A stretch of DNA of 64,000 nucleotides from JAXMEB01 sp046348545 (GTDB lineage Bacteria > Pseudomonadota > Gammaproteobacteria > Berkiellales > Berkiellaceae). Below are positions 25,034 through 34,002 of the stretch, piece by piece. The notes beneath the pieces were generated by a model that was not told the origin of the DNA, ran no database searches, and worked only from the letters and a program-made list of their open reading frames with translations. How positions within the stretch are numbered: position 1 is the first letter of the stretch; each line of letters starts with the position of its first letter. Both the position numbers and the translations under genes were made by a program. The DNA is taken from assembly GCA_046348545.1 (NCBI GenBank), contig JAXMEB010000003.1, forward strand, positions 558,001 through 622,000, given 5' to 3'.

Positions 25034-27352
25034 TTACCATTCATATCGTATCTTTAAAAAGCCTGTGTTGGCATGAAAATCTTTTTTGAAATGATAATCA
25101 TAGTTAATGCTCAATAATGCATTGGGCCCTGTGTAGAAATTAACACCCGCCCCTATTTCATAGCTATCATTGGCTGGATAGAAACTTTTGGAATTAAAAG
25201 CTGCTCCGGTTCCGAATAAACTGCTGTTAGCTTCTTGGCGCTCACCAATGAAGTCATAAAATGCATTCACATGAGCCTCAGGCACGATCCGATCGCCCTT
25301 ATAAACATAATCGTATTCTAGTTTTACCCCAAACCCAGCAAATAAGGCATTCAGATTTTCATTTTGAACGCTTAGATTAAACCCACCCGCGCCAGTTTCC
25401 ATGTAATGCTCGATATCTAAATGACTATAACGTAATGAAACAGATGGAATAACCGTCCATGCACCATTCTTTTGAAAATAACCGACTTCTGCGTTCGCCA
25501 GCCATTCCCAAGATGAATAATCCCCTAAAGCCGTGCCAAATCTCGTATTACCGACAATCACATTACGAAGCTGCTCATAGTCATGATATGAAGCCCCCAA
25601 CATTCCCTGAATACGCCAAGGTTCATCAGTCCAAGCGCCGTAGAGTATGCCTTGAAATGAATCAATATCCGTTGTGTTGTTTGCCAAATCATGATCGATG
25701 CTTGTTCTCGCATAGGTTCCGGCTATACCTACTCGAATTGCATCATGATTAAATAATCTATCTGCGCCAAATGTCATTCCCCATAAATTCCCATCATATC
25801 CTTCTATATTATTGCGCTTACTTTGTCTAAAATCACTCCCAAAAAGATCGCCCCAAACACCCCAAGCAGCTGTTATATCGCCCACACTCATGCCTGTGTT
25901 ATAAACACCCTGTTTATTTGAGGCAACCTGCGCGATTCGCTTCGCAATGTTTTTAATCACTCGTCCATCAATGGTTTGCGCCACCTGAGAGATTGCGCCA
26001 TTCATCGTTGGTGCCGCCGTGCTGAGAGCAGCACTCACTGCCGTAGAGCTTGGCAAGCGATCAACATATCCAATAAAATTTTCAAAGTCAGGATTTAGAG
26101 CCGCTAATCGTCCAGCCGCGCCCTCAATTTCAAGCGCACCCCCCAGACCTATCGTTTGATCATTTAAGCGATGCACCTCTGAAATATAAGGCGTTCGAAT
26201 GGTAATGAGATCTAAATGAGTGTTAGCACCGGCTCGATTCACCGCTGTAAATTTTAGAACTGCAGACTGCCCATTAATTTGTTCAACCGGGATATCGGAT
26301 AATACTCCGCCGCCAGCTGCCGAGTGAACCAACGCAATATTGCCAGTACCAATATATCCAATGGGGGTAACGCTCAAAGTCAAACGAGGATCATTGCTTG
26401 CACCCCCCCCCACTTCAAGATGCCCTTTCCCAGGACTACCCAAAGCTGTTGAAATTGCATTAGAAGTTTGGACGACTAAAGCGCCAGGGAGTTCTAATTT
26501 ATTTGTCACTGTAACGAGGTTGCTACCAATATTCAGCGCAGAAGAAAAAAGCCTTCTCGCCGTGAGATTACCCGTTATCGTTATCGGCGCATTGATAGTT
26601 AATACAGACGGGGCAAAGCCATCTATAATGAGATCTCCTACAGCGATATCCTGGCTTACATTGGCAACCCCCTCCAAAACGTCAACAGAATTTATCGCAC
26701 CACCCACTCCCACTGTACTATTCAGGGTAATCACGTTTGTTCCTGTGAAGAACAAGGAACCAAAGCCTGGGTTAGCTTTATTTTGAATATCATTGGCGGT
26801 AATTATCAAATCACCATTTGTACTATCAAAAATTAGGGAGTGATCTACTCCGACTTTAAAATCAATGTTACCGGTAACGGTCGCATTGCTGTAAATATCA
26901 AAAATTCCTTGATTTACGCCTGAAAATTCAATATTATTTGCAAAAACCTCTCCTAAAATTCCCCCTCCCTTATTAGCTGCTGTCGTATGAAATACAATTT
27001 GCTCAAGCGGGCTGGTTGCTTGCCCTAGCGCGCCTGGTGCAATGACTGCACCAATCAGGCCACCTTCCAATTTTGCAATCCCTTGTCCGGGATGGGTTGT
27101 AATCAAGCTATTGGCAACAGGATATCCTCCGGCAATATCAGCCGCATCTGGCAAACCGAAGGCTTCCCCTGCTTTTAGCCGAATAACTTGCCCAGCGGGG
27201 CCAGTATATCTGACGACTTCCCCATTATTAACGTCACCACCACCGGCGAGATTTTGAACAACGGCTTGAGCTACATTGAGATGACCTAAAAAAATCGTTG
27301 AAGATAAAATAAGAGGGTATAAAGAACGTTTTTTTGTTGTTTGAGCAACCAC
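25034..27352 (-). CDS. autotransporter (type V secretion) with rOmpB-like passenger
   Basis: A 772-residue outer-membrane protein. The signal peptide is at about 1-30 (LILSSTIFLGHLNVAQA). Residues 35-400 or so are a low-complexity beta-helix-like passenger rich in Gly, Asn, Thr and Ile (ITANDIQNKANPGFGSLFFT, then TITGNLTARRLF), and residues about 490-772 form the beta-barrel, ending in KIRYEW, a C-terminal aromatic typical of barrel proteins. The passenger style recalls rickettsial Sca/OmpB proteins, which mediate adhesion. The start is GTG. It is transcribed toward hmgA, with element family 2 between them. Surface function such as adhesion is an inference. Confidence 0.85.
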   Translation of the reverse strand: MVAQTTKKRSLYPLILSSTIFLGHLNVAQAVVQNLAGGGDVNNGEVVRYTGPAGQVIRLKAGEAFGLPDAADIAGGYPVANSLITTHPGQGIAKLEGGLIGAVIAPGALGQATSPLEQIVFHTTAANKGGGILGEVFANNIEFSGVNQGIFDIYSNATVTGNIDFKVGVDHSLIFDSTNGDLIITANDIQNKANPGFGSLFFTGTNVITLNSTVGVGGAINSVDVLEGVANVSQDIAVGDLIIDGFAPSVLTINAPITITGNLTARRLFSSALNIGSNLVTVTNKLELPGALVVQTSNAISTALGSPGKGHLEVGGGASNDPRLTLSVTPIGYIGTGNIALVHSAAGGGVLSDIPVEQINGQSAVLKFTAVNRAGANTHLDLITIRTPYISEVHRLNDQTIGLGGALEIEGAAGRLAALNPDFENFIGYVDRLPSSTAVSAALSTAAPTMNGAISQVAQTIDGRVIKNIAKRIAQVASNKQGVYNTGMSVGDITAAWGVWGDLFGSDFRQSKRNNIEGYDGNLWGMTFGADRLFNHDAIRVGIAGTYARTSIDHDLANNTTDIDSFQGILYGAWTDEPWRIQGMLGASYHDYEQLRNVIVGNTRFGTALGDYSSWEWLANAEVGYFQKNGAWTVIPSVSLRYSHLDIEHYMETGAGGFNLSVQNENLNALFAGFGVKLEYDYVYKGDRIVPEAHVNAFYDFIGERQEANSSLFGTGAAFNSKSFYPANDSYEIGAGVNFYTGPNALLSINYDYHFKKDFHANTGFLKIRYEW

Positions 27353-27476
27353 AGTGAATAGAACTCCATTTCTATTTCAAAAGAAGCATAAAATCTTTAA
27401 TTGCATCAGCGCGTTAGCCATTATGGCTGATTGATACATGATAATTCAAGAAAGAAATGGGGGAGGGCGGTGATTG

Positions 27477-27501
27477 ATAAGCCCCGTGAGAGGGGGCTTA
27501 T
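27477..27501. terminator. stem-loop between the HU-like and autotransporter genes
   Basis: ATAAGCCCC and GGGGCTTAT form a perfect 9-bp stem with a 7-base loop, about 20 bp after the stop of the HU-like gene. No clear T run follows on the minus strand, so termination activity is plausible but not certain. The remaining 27353-27476 should contain the autotransporter promoter; I see no convincing -35/-10 pair. Confidence 0.5.
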
Positions 27502-27520
27502 GCTTCTGCTCATTTTAAGT

Positions 27521-27898
27521 TTAAGCAGAAAGTGATTCTTTCAATGTTTTGAGGGCAATCACTTTGATATCATCACGAGCTGGTTTAGCTGGAATCACAA
27601 CTTCCATCCCGGTTAATGGGCTAACCATCTTGCGCTTCTTGGTTGGGTTGCGACGAACGCGCTTGAGCTTTAAACCCAGTTGCGGAATCATAATTTCGCC
27701 GGAACCACGCTTCTTCATGTGGCTTTTAACTAACTTGCTTAAAGAGCTAAATACGGCTTCGACTTGTGAACGCTTTAATTCTGTTTCTTCTGCTATCGCT
27801 TGATAAATCTCAGAACGGGTTTGTTTTTCAGCGGTTACTTTCACTTTTTCAGCTGTTTTTTTAGTAACGGCCTTTTTTTTCCGTTTAATGGTTGTCAT
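27521..27898 (-). CDS. HU/IHF-like histone-like DNA-binding protein with Lys-rich N-terminal tail
   Basis: A 125-residue protein. Residues 1-27 are Lys/Thr-rich (MTTIKRKKKAVTKKTAEKVK), followed by a Bac_DNA_binding fold: helical dimer region (SEIYQAIAEETELKRSQVEA), beta arm (IMIPQLGLKLKRVRRNPTKK) and the end VVIPAKPARDDIKVIALKTL. Such proteins bend and compact DNA; tails of this kind occur in several intracellular bacteria. I choose ATG 27898, which has GGAG seven bases upstream; the frame stays open upstream to a TTG at 28027 but that part is made of element copy D. Its promoter region therefore contains that element. Confidence 0.85.
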   Translation of the reverse strand: MTTIKRKKKAVTKKTAEKVKVTAEKQTRSEIYQAIAEETELKRSQVEAVFSSLSKLVKSHMKKRGSGEIMIPQLGLKLKRVRRNPTKKRKMVSPLTGMEVVIPAKPARDDIKVIALKTLKESLSA

Positions 27899-27931
27899 TG
27901 ACTTCTCCGTAAAATAAATACAAACAAAACC

Positions 27932-28058
27932 ATACTCATAACAGATGATTTTTTGGGTAGGCGCCGAGCGTTCGAAACGCAGGAGTGTATAGAAAATACA
28001 TGACTGCGATGAGAATCGCGAAGGCAAGACCCCCGAAAATTCAGCTGTGAAGAGTATA
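27932..28058. repeat. family 1 palindromic element, copy D (127 bp)
   Basis: Starts ATACTCATAACAGATGATTT and ends with CAGCTGTGAAGAGTATA; the ends are imperfect inverted repeats. The core GGCGCCGAGCGTTCGAAACG and ATGACTGCGATGAGAATCGC matches copies A and B, and a hairpin-containing block of the left half is missing. It lies 34 bp upstream of the HU-like gene start, so it occupies that gene's leader or promoter. Confidence 0.83.
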
Positions 28059-28142
28059 AATCAAAAATTGAAGTGGCGATTATGCCCATTCCCTTATCAC
28101 AAGTAAACCCCCTAATATAATGTTATTGTATTTTGAGGCGAT

Positions 28143-28796
28143 TTATAGTGATTCGATACAAGCTGCTTGATCAAATCGCGGGTTATTAACCGCTGTCGGA
28201 ACTGGATGAAATTTGAATTTAACAAGCGTTTTGTTCGATAATTCAATTAGCGCATCTGTATTCGCTTTCGGATCCAGCCAATGAGCATAATCCTCTTTTG
28301 CGATCACGACTGGCATTCTATCATGCACGGCTTGTAGATTCTCATCAGCAGTTTTAGTGATAATGGCAAGTGTTTCCAAATGATGACCTTCAGGTGCCCT
28401 CCACATCTCCCAAATAGCAGCCAATCCTAACAGCGGCTGTTGTTCCGAGAAAATATAAAAGGGCTGCTTCCTATCATGGATTTGCTTCCATTCAAAATAA
28501 CCACTTCCTGGCACTAAACAACGACGGGTCTTAAAAGCTTGTTTGAAGGTTGGTTTATCTAATATGCTTTCTATGCGAGCATTAATAAAGCGCTGCGGTA
28601 ATTTACCCTCCTCCACTTTGCGCCAGCTTGGAGTAAATCCCCATTCAAAAAATTCGACGCGCCCCCCTGGCAATACTGCTGGGATGGTAGCGCCAGGAGC
28701 AATATTGTACCTCGGGCGCATTGAGAAGGCTGTTTTCAAATGGAAATGATTTACAATTTCAGACTCACTCGCAACCAGCGCAAAACGCCCACACAT
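28143..28796 (-). CDS. SRAP-domain abasic-site-binding protein (YedK/HMCES family)
   Basis: A 217-residue protein starting MCGRFA. In this family Cys2, exposed after Met removal, forms a covalent link to abasic sites in single-stranded DNA and so protects them from breakage. Conserved segments RPRYNIAPG, EWGFTPSW, INARIES, RCLVPGSGYFEWK and HDRMPVV are all present, so it should be active. It follows glmS by 10 bp on the same strand and may be cotranscribed. Confidence 0.92.
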   Translation of the reverse strand: MCGRFALVASESEIVNHFHLKTAFSMRPRYNIAPGATIPAVLPGGRVEFFEWGFTPSWRKVEEGKLPQRFINARIESILDKPTFKQAFKTRRCLVPGSGYFEWKQIHDRKQPFYIFSEQQPLLGLAAIWEMWRAPEGHHLETLAIITKTADENLQAVHDRMPVVIAKEDYAHWLDPKANTDALIELSNKTLVKFKFHPVPTAVNNPRFDQAACIESL

Positions 28797-28806
28797 ATTG
28801 GATCAT

Positions 28807-30639
28807 TTATTCCACAGTAACGGACTTTGCTAAATTGCGCGGCTGATCGACATCCGTACCCTTCAAAACAGCCACATGATAAGACAGTAGCTGAAGCGGT
28901 AATGAACATAAGATCGGAGACGTAAAAGGTGATCCTTGTGGCAAGACAATGACATGGGTATGAGGGTCGGGCTCCAACTCCACACCCTTTTCAGCAAAGA
29001 CAAATAGTTCTCCACCCCGAGCGCGCACCTCTTGTAGATTTGACTTGAGTTTATCTTGTAGTTTGTTATTGGCAATGACAACCACCACTGGCATATCTTT
29101 ATCTACCAAGGCTAAGGGGCCGTGTTTCAGTTCGCCGGCAGGGTAGGCTTCGGCATGAATATAAGAAATTTCTTTAAGCTTCAGGGCCCCCTCCAACGCA
29201 ACGGGATAATAGGCCCCTCGCCCTAAATATAAAGCGTGTTGCTTATCATGAAAATGTTTAGCCCAACTCTGGATCGCTGCATCTAACTTTAATAGGCCCT
29301 CCACTTGGAGCGGTATTTGCTTTAAAGCTTCTATTAATTCAATCTCTTTTTCGTCAGAAAAATGGTGTCGGCGCCCAAGACAACCCAGCAATAGCAATAA
29401 TGCTGTTAAGGTTGCTGTGAATGTCTTCGTTGAAGCCACCCCAATTTCAGGGCCGGCTTGAATGAGAAAAGAAAGATCAGACTCTCTAATGAGAGCGCTT
29501 TCTGGGACATTACAAATACTTAAACGCCCAGAATAGGGTTCCTGCTCACCATGACGAACTGCAGCCAAGGTATCCGCCGTTTCACCCGATTGAGAAATAG
29601 CCACCAATAAAGTCCCTGGCACAACTTTCTTTTCCATGTATCGCAATTCACTGGCTGGATCGACGACACAAGGGATCCCTGCGAATGTCTCAAACCAATG
29701 CCTTGCGATGAGGCCAGCATGGAGGCTCGTCCCACACCCAACAATCTGAATTTGTTTCGTTTGATCAAAAATGACTGAGGCTTTCGCACCAAAAATGTCA
29801 TCTTGAATAGACTCATCATTCAACCGACCTGCCAAAGTTGCTTGGAGAGCCCTGGGTTGTTCAAAAATTTCCTTCTGCATAAAATGCCTAAAGGTGCCTC
29901 GACCAGCATGATCTGCTGTTAATTGAATCGTTCGCTGCGCTCGGTTAACACGCTCACCCTTTTCATCATAAATTTCAAAGCGATCTACAAAGATCTGACC
30001 TACATCCCCTTCTTCCAGGTATACAAAGTCTTGCGTCAACGGCAATAACGCTAACGGATCGGAAGCCACAAAATGCTCGCCTATACCCATGCCAATCACG
30101 AGCGGGCTGCCCACTCGCGCCACGACCACTCTATCTGGCGTTTCTTTGGAAATCACAGCAAGCGCATAAGCGCCCTCTAATAATTTGACAGTTGCTTGGA
30201 CTGCTGCCAACAAGTCATGTCCTTGCCGCATAAAATCGCTTAAGCAATGAACAATAACTTCCGTATCTGTTTGGGAACTAAACACAAACCCTTTTTCAAT
30301 GAGCGCCCTTTTTAAAGTGGCATAATTTTCAATGATACCATTATGAACCAATGCAATATTATCGCCTGAAACATGAGGATGTGCATTTTCTTCGCTTGGC
30401 TTCCCATGAGTTGCCCAACGGGTATGCGCAATACCTACTTTTCCTGCAATTGGATCTTGCACCATCGCTTCAGACAATTGTTGAACTTTGCCTGCAATCC
30501 GCATGCGCAACAAGGTATTCGCCGGCGTTAGCAAAGCAACACCCGCTGAATCATATCCACGATATTCCAAACGTTTCAAACCATCGATTAATATTGGCGC
30601 GACATCGCGCTCAGCTACACCCGCTGTGATTCCACACAT
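28807..30639 (-). CDS. glmS: glutamine--fructose-6-phosphate aminotransferase
   Basis: A 610-residue cytoplasmic enzyme making glucosamine-6-phosphate, the entry to peptidoglycan and LPS amino sugars. The N-terminal glutaminase begins with the nucleophile Cys2 (MCGITAG). Two SIS sugar-isomerase domains follow (GCGTSLHAGLIARHWFE; GRGAYYPVALEGALKLKEIS), and the C-terminus DQPRNLAKSVTVE is canonical. It overlaps the glmU 3' end by 25 bp, so the two steps are cotranscribed. Confidence 0.96.
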   Translation of the reverse strand: MCGITAGVAERDVAPILIDGLKRLEYRGYDSAGVALLTPANTLLRMRIAGKVQQLSEAMVQDPIAGKVGIAHTRWATHGKPSEENAHPHVSGDNIALVHNGIIENYATLKRALIEKGFVFSSQTDTEVIVHCLSDFMRQGHDLLAAVQATVKLLEGAYALAVISKETPDRVVVARVGSPLVIGMGIGEHFVASDPLALLPLTQDFVYLEEGDVGQIFVDRFEIYDEKGERVNRAQRTIQLTADHAGRGTFRHFMQKEIFEQPRALQATLAGRLNDESIQDDIFGAKASVIFDQTKQIQIVGCGTSLHAGLIARHWFETFAGIPCVVDPASELRYMEKKVVPGTLLVAISQSGETADTLAAVRHGEQEPYSGRLSICNVPESALIRESDLSFLIQAGPEIGVASTKTFTATLTALLLLLGCLGRRHHFSDEKEIELIEALKQIPLQVEGLLKLDAAIQSWAKHFHDKQHALYLGRGAYYPVALEGALKLKEISYIHAEAYPAGELKHGPLALVDKDMPVVVVIANNKLQDKLKSNLQEVRARGGELFVFAEKGVELEPDPHTHVIVLPQGSPFTSPILCSLPLQLLSYHVAVLKGTDVDQPRNLAKSVTVE

Positions 30640-32030
30640 GATGCATCTTCCTCATTTAAATCGGTTTTGTTTTTGATAGGGCGCTTCCATCCTTTAATAG
30701 GCCTTTGATTTAAAGCATGGGTCACTGTGAGCACACCAGCTTCTGCATCTTTGGTTAATGTCGAGCCCGCACCAATGGTTGCGCCTTTTTTCACAACCAC
30801 CGGCGCAACAAGCTGTGTATCCGATCCAATGTGCACATCGTCTTCAATAATCGTAGGATGTTTATGTGCGCCATCGTAATTGCAGGTGATGGTCCCAGCC
30901 CCAACATTGACACGCTCACCCACCTTGGCATCGCCCAAATAACTCAAATGATTGACCTTAGAATCTCTTGAAATTTTAGTATTCTTAATCTCAACAAAAT
31001 TACCAATCCCAACCTTCTGAGCCAATATAGTGCCTGGCCTCAATCTAGCAAAAGGTCCAACAACACAGCCACTTGCTATCGTTGCATTCTCTAAATGGCA
31101 ATTTGCAAGAATTTTAACATCATCGGCAATCTCACAATTTTTAATATAACAATTTGGTCCAATTTCTGTATTGCGACCAACTTTATTACGGCCTTCTAAT
31201 ACAATATTGATATCTAATTTAACATCCTCACCCACTTCTAAATCACCGCGCAAATCAAAACGATAGGGATCAGCAATCCAAACACCTTCGCTCATTAAAC
31301 GCTGTGCTTGACGTTTTTGATAGAACCGCTCCAAAGCTACTTGCTGCGCTTTATCATTCACACCCAAAACTTCTTCAGGCACACTGGGGACTGTTGAAAT
31401 AATTTGCACCTGATCTTTAACGGCAAACCTGATAATATCAGTTAAATAGTATTCACCTTGTGCGTTATTGTTTTCAAGCGCAGGCAACCATTTTGCAAGC
31501 AAGCCAGAAGGAACTGCAAAAATACCTGTATTCACTTCGTGAATTTGCTTTTCCGCTTCATTCGCATCCTTCTCTTCAACAATACGAATAATGTCGCCAT
31601 TCAAATCTCGAATGATACGGCCAAGCCCAGTTGGATCAGCTGCATTCACGGTTAAAAGACCTACTGCATTTTGTGGTGTTGCTCTAAGCAATCGTTTTAA
31701 AGTATCAATCGCAATAATGGGTACATCGCCATATAAAATTAAGACACGATGATTAAGCGGGATTAAAGGCAAAGCGGTTGCCACCGCATCCCCCGTCCCC
31801 AATTGCTTTTCTTGGAATACCCAATCCAAATCAAAATGCAAAAAATGTTTGCGAACCTGCTCTCCTTCAAAACCATGCACAACGATTATTTTTTTAGGTT
31901 CAAGCGCACGAGCTGTTTTTAAAACATGATCGAGCATCGGCCGTCCCCCAATGGTATGCAATACCTTTGGTAGGGGCGACTTCATGCGACTTCCTTGTCC
32001 CGCTGCAAGCACAACAATACTTAATTCCAT
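30615..32030 (-). CDS. glmU: bifunctional GlcNAc-1-P uridyltransferase / GlcN-1-P acetyltransferase
   Basis: A 471-residue enzyme that makes UDP-GlcNAc. The N-terminal pyrophosphorylase has LAAGQGSRMKSPLPKVLH. The C-terminal left-handed beta-helix has hexapeptide repeats from about residue 255 onward and the acetyltransferase segment SYLGDAKVGERVNVGAGTIT. Both domains are complete. It lies between the ATP synthase operon terminator and glmS, the usual gammaproteobacterial order atpC-glmU-glmS. Confidence 0.96.
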   Translation of the reverse strand: MELSIVVLAAGQGSRMKSPLPKVLHTIGGRPMLDHVLKTARALEPKKIIVVHGFEGEQVRKHFLHFDLDWVFQEKQLGTGDAVATALPLIPLNHRVLILYGDVPIIAIDTLKRLLRATPQNAVGLLTVNAADPTGLGRIIRDLNGDIIRIVEEKDANEAEKQIHEVNTGIFAVPSGLLAKWLPALENNNAQGEYYLTDIIRFAVKDQVQIISTVPSVPEEVLGVNDKAQQVALERFYQKRQAQRLMSEGVWIADPYRFDLRGDLEVGEDVKLDINIVLEGRNKVGRNTEIGPNCYIKNCEIADDVKILANCHLENATIASGCVVGPFARLRPGTILAQKVGIGNFVEIKNTKISRDSKVNHLSYLGDAKVGERVNVGAGTITCNYDGAHKHPTIIEDDVHIGSDTQLVAPVVVKKGATIGAGSTLTKDAEAGVLTVTHALNQRPIKGWKRPIKNKTDLNEEDASCVESQRV

Positions 32031-32065
32031 CCGACTCGATATTCCTTAATTTTGATTATTAACTA

Positions 32066-32097
32066 AAATAGAAAAAAGGGCGGCCTATGCCACCCTT
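32066..32097 (-). terminator. intrinsic terminator of the ATP synthase operon
   Basis: Read on the minus strand: AAGGGTGGC, loop ATAG, GCCGCCCTT, then TTTTCTATTTT. A 9-bp GC-rich stem with one G-T pair and a T-rich tail, about 30 bp after the atpC stop. Confidence 0.85.
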
Positions 32098-32129
32098 ATA
32101 TCAGTAATTCCGTTTGCTGGTTAACCTAC

Positions 32130-32549
32130 TTAACCTTTCACATGACGCCTGAGTTCCTTCAAGGCCCTCAACATTCCAGCCGCCCTTGCCAATTCAGCAC
32201 GTGCCAATGAAATATCAAAATCAGTTTGTTTATCTCTAAGCATTTCCTCAGCGCGCTCTTTTGCCTTGAGGGCTTCCGCTTCATCAATGTCCTTGGCTCG
32301 AACAACCACATCAGCCAATACGGTAACGATATCGGGCTGCACCTCTAGAATGCCGCCGCTGACATAAACATATTCATCTTCTTCATTCTGACGACGATAA
32401 CGAACGGGGCCTGGTAACAAGAGAGTGAGTAACGGCGCGTGAAAAGGAGCAATCTCTAATTCCCCCATAACACCCCTGGCAAAAACTCGTGTTGCTCTGC
32501 CTGAGAAAATTTCTGTTTCCGGGCTAACAATGCTTAAATGGATCGTCAT
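32130..32549 (-). CDS. atpC: ATP synthase F1 epsilon subunit
   Basis: A 139-residue subunit of the central stalk, same length as in E. coli. The N-terminal beta-sandwich (MTIHLSIVSPETEIFSG) is followed by the two-helix C-terminal domain. I use ATG 32549, which has AGGA eight bases upstream; an ATG at 32555 is too close to that site. The frame is open farther upstream within atpD, but that part has no similarity to the family. Last gene of the operon, 10 bp after atpD. Confidence 0.94.
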   Translation of the reverse strand: MTIHLSIVSPETEIFSGRATRVFARGVMGELEIAPFHAPLLTLLLPGPVRYRRQNEEDEYVYVSGGILEVQPDIVTVLADVVVRAKDIDEAEALKAKERAEEMLRDKQTDFDISLARAELARAAGMLRALKELRRHVKG

Positions 32550-32559
32550 CGCCATAGTC

Positions 32560-33969
32560 CTATGAGCCCTTAATTTTCTTCGCTTTTTCGATGGCTTCTT
32601 CAATACCACCGACCATGTAGAACGCTTGCTCTGGCAAATTATCCACATCACCTTGAATGATCGCCTGGAATCCAGCAATCGTGTCTTTCAAGGAAACATA
32701 TTTTCCAGGAGATCCTGTGAACACCTCAGCAACGAAGAAAGGCTGCGACAAGAAACGTTGAATTTTACGCGCTCTAGAAACGGTGAGCTTGTCTTCCTCG
32801 GAAAGCTCGTCCATACCCAAGATGGCGATAATGTCTTTCAATTCCTTATATCGCTGTAGGGTACCCTGCACTTTTCGCGCCACGTCATAGTGCTCTTGTC
32901 CCACGATCAGCGGATCAAGCTGTCGGCTAGTTGAATCTAAAGGATCCACAGCGGGGTAAATACCAAGCTCTGCAATTTGTCTAGACAAAACCACCGTAGC
33001 ATCTAAGTGAGAAAATGTAGTTGCCGGTGAAGGATCGGTTAAATCGTCCGCTGGTACATACACGGCTTGAATAGACGTAATGGAGCCCGTCTTGGTAGAG
33101 GTAATACGCTCTTGCAAACGCCCCATCTCCTCGGCCAACGTCGGTTGATAGCCTACCGCTGAGGGCATACGGCCTAGCAATGCGGATACTTCCGTACCGG
33201 CTAGCGTATAACGATAAATATTGTCAATAAAGAGAAGTACATCACGGCCTTCATCTCGGAAATTCTCCGCAACCGTTAACCCGGTTAATGCAACTCGCAA
33301 GCGGTTTCCTGGTGGCTCATTCATCTGGCCATAAACGAGGGACACTTTATCCAAAACATCGGAGTCTTTCATCTCATGGTAAAAGTCGTTACCTTCACGG
33401 GTTCGCTCACCCACGCCCGCAAACACAGAATAACCACTATGCTCAATCGCAATATTACGAATCAGCTCCATCATGTTAACGGTTTTTCCAACGCCAGCAC
33501 CACCAAACAAGCCGACTTTACCGCCTTTAGCAAAGGGACAAATCAAATCAATGACTTTAATACCGGTTTCTAATAGTTCTTCACTCACAGCTTGATCTTG
33601 GAACGAAGGTGCCGCACGGTGAATCGCCATATGCGTTTCAGCTTCAATGGGACCAACCTCATCAATAGGGTTACCCAAGACATCCATGATGCGGCCCAAT
33701 GTTTTGTGTCCAACAGGAACCCGAATAGGTTCACCGGTATCAGTAACGGATACACCTCGTTTAACACCATCCGTTGATCCCATAGCAATAGTACGCACAA
33801 CGCCATCACCGAGCTGCTGCTGCACTTCCAGGGTTAACCCACCGTCTTTCACTTTTAAAGCATTGTAAACTTTCGGCACATGCTCACGGGGAAATTCAAC
33901 ATCCACTACCGCACCAATGATTTCAACAATTTCACCTGTTGCACGAATCGGACTAACTGTACTCATCAT
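32560..33969 (-). CDS. atpD: ATP synthase F1 beta subunit
   Basis: The 469-residue catalytic subunit. The P-loop is GGAGVGKTV, with GERTREGNDFYHEM and the segment DDLTDPSPATTFSHLDATVV. Standard length and fully conserved motifs. It is followed 10 bp later by atpC. Confidence 0.97.
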   Translation of the reverse strand: MMSTVSPIRATGEIVEIIGAVVDVEFPREHVPKVYNALKVKDGGLTLEVQQQLGDGVVRTIAMGSTDGVKRGVSVTDTGEPIRVPVGHKTLGRIMDVLGNPIDEVGPIEAETHMAIHRAAPSFQDQAVSEELLETGIKVIDLICPFAKGGKVGLFGGAGVGKTVNMMELIRNIAIEHSGYSVFAGVGERTREGNDFYHEMKDSDVLDKVSLVYGQMNEPPGNRLRVALTGLTVAENFRDEGRDVLLFIDNIYRYTLAGTEVSALLGRMPSAVGYQPTLAEEMGRLQERITSTKTGSITSIQAVYVPADDLTDPSPATTFSHLDATVVLSRQIAELGIYPAVDPLDSTSRQLDPLIVGQEHYDVARKVQGTLQRYKELKDIIAILGMDELSEEDKLTVSRARKIQRFLSQPFFVAEVFTGSPGKYVSLKDTIAGFQAIIQGDVDNLPEQAFYMVGGIEEAIEKAKKIKGS

Positions 33970-34002
33970 TCTTTGCCTTTCATCACTCTAAAACTATTAT
34001 GC

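Noticed and set aside
26340..26786. 148-codon frame opposite the autotransporter gene
   Set aside because: Antisense shadow of a repetitive passenger region; low complexity and no start signal.
32550..32678. N-terminal extension of atpC
   Set aside because: The extra 43 residues lie within atpD, are not family sequence, and ATG 32549 has a good ribosome binding site.
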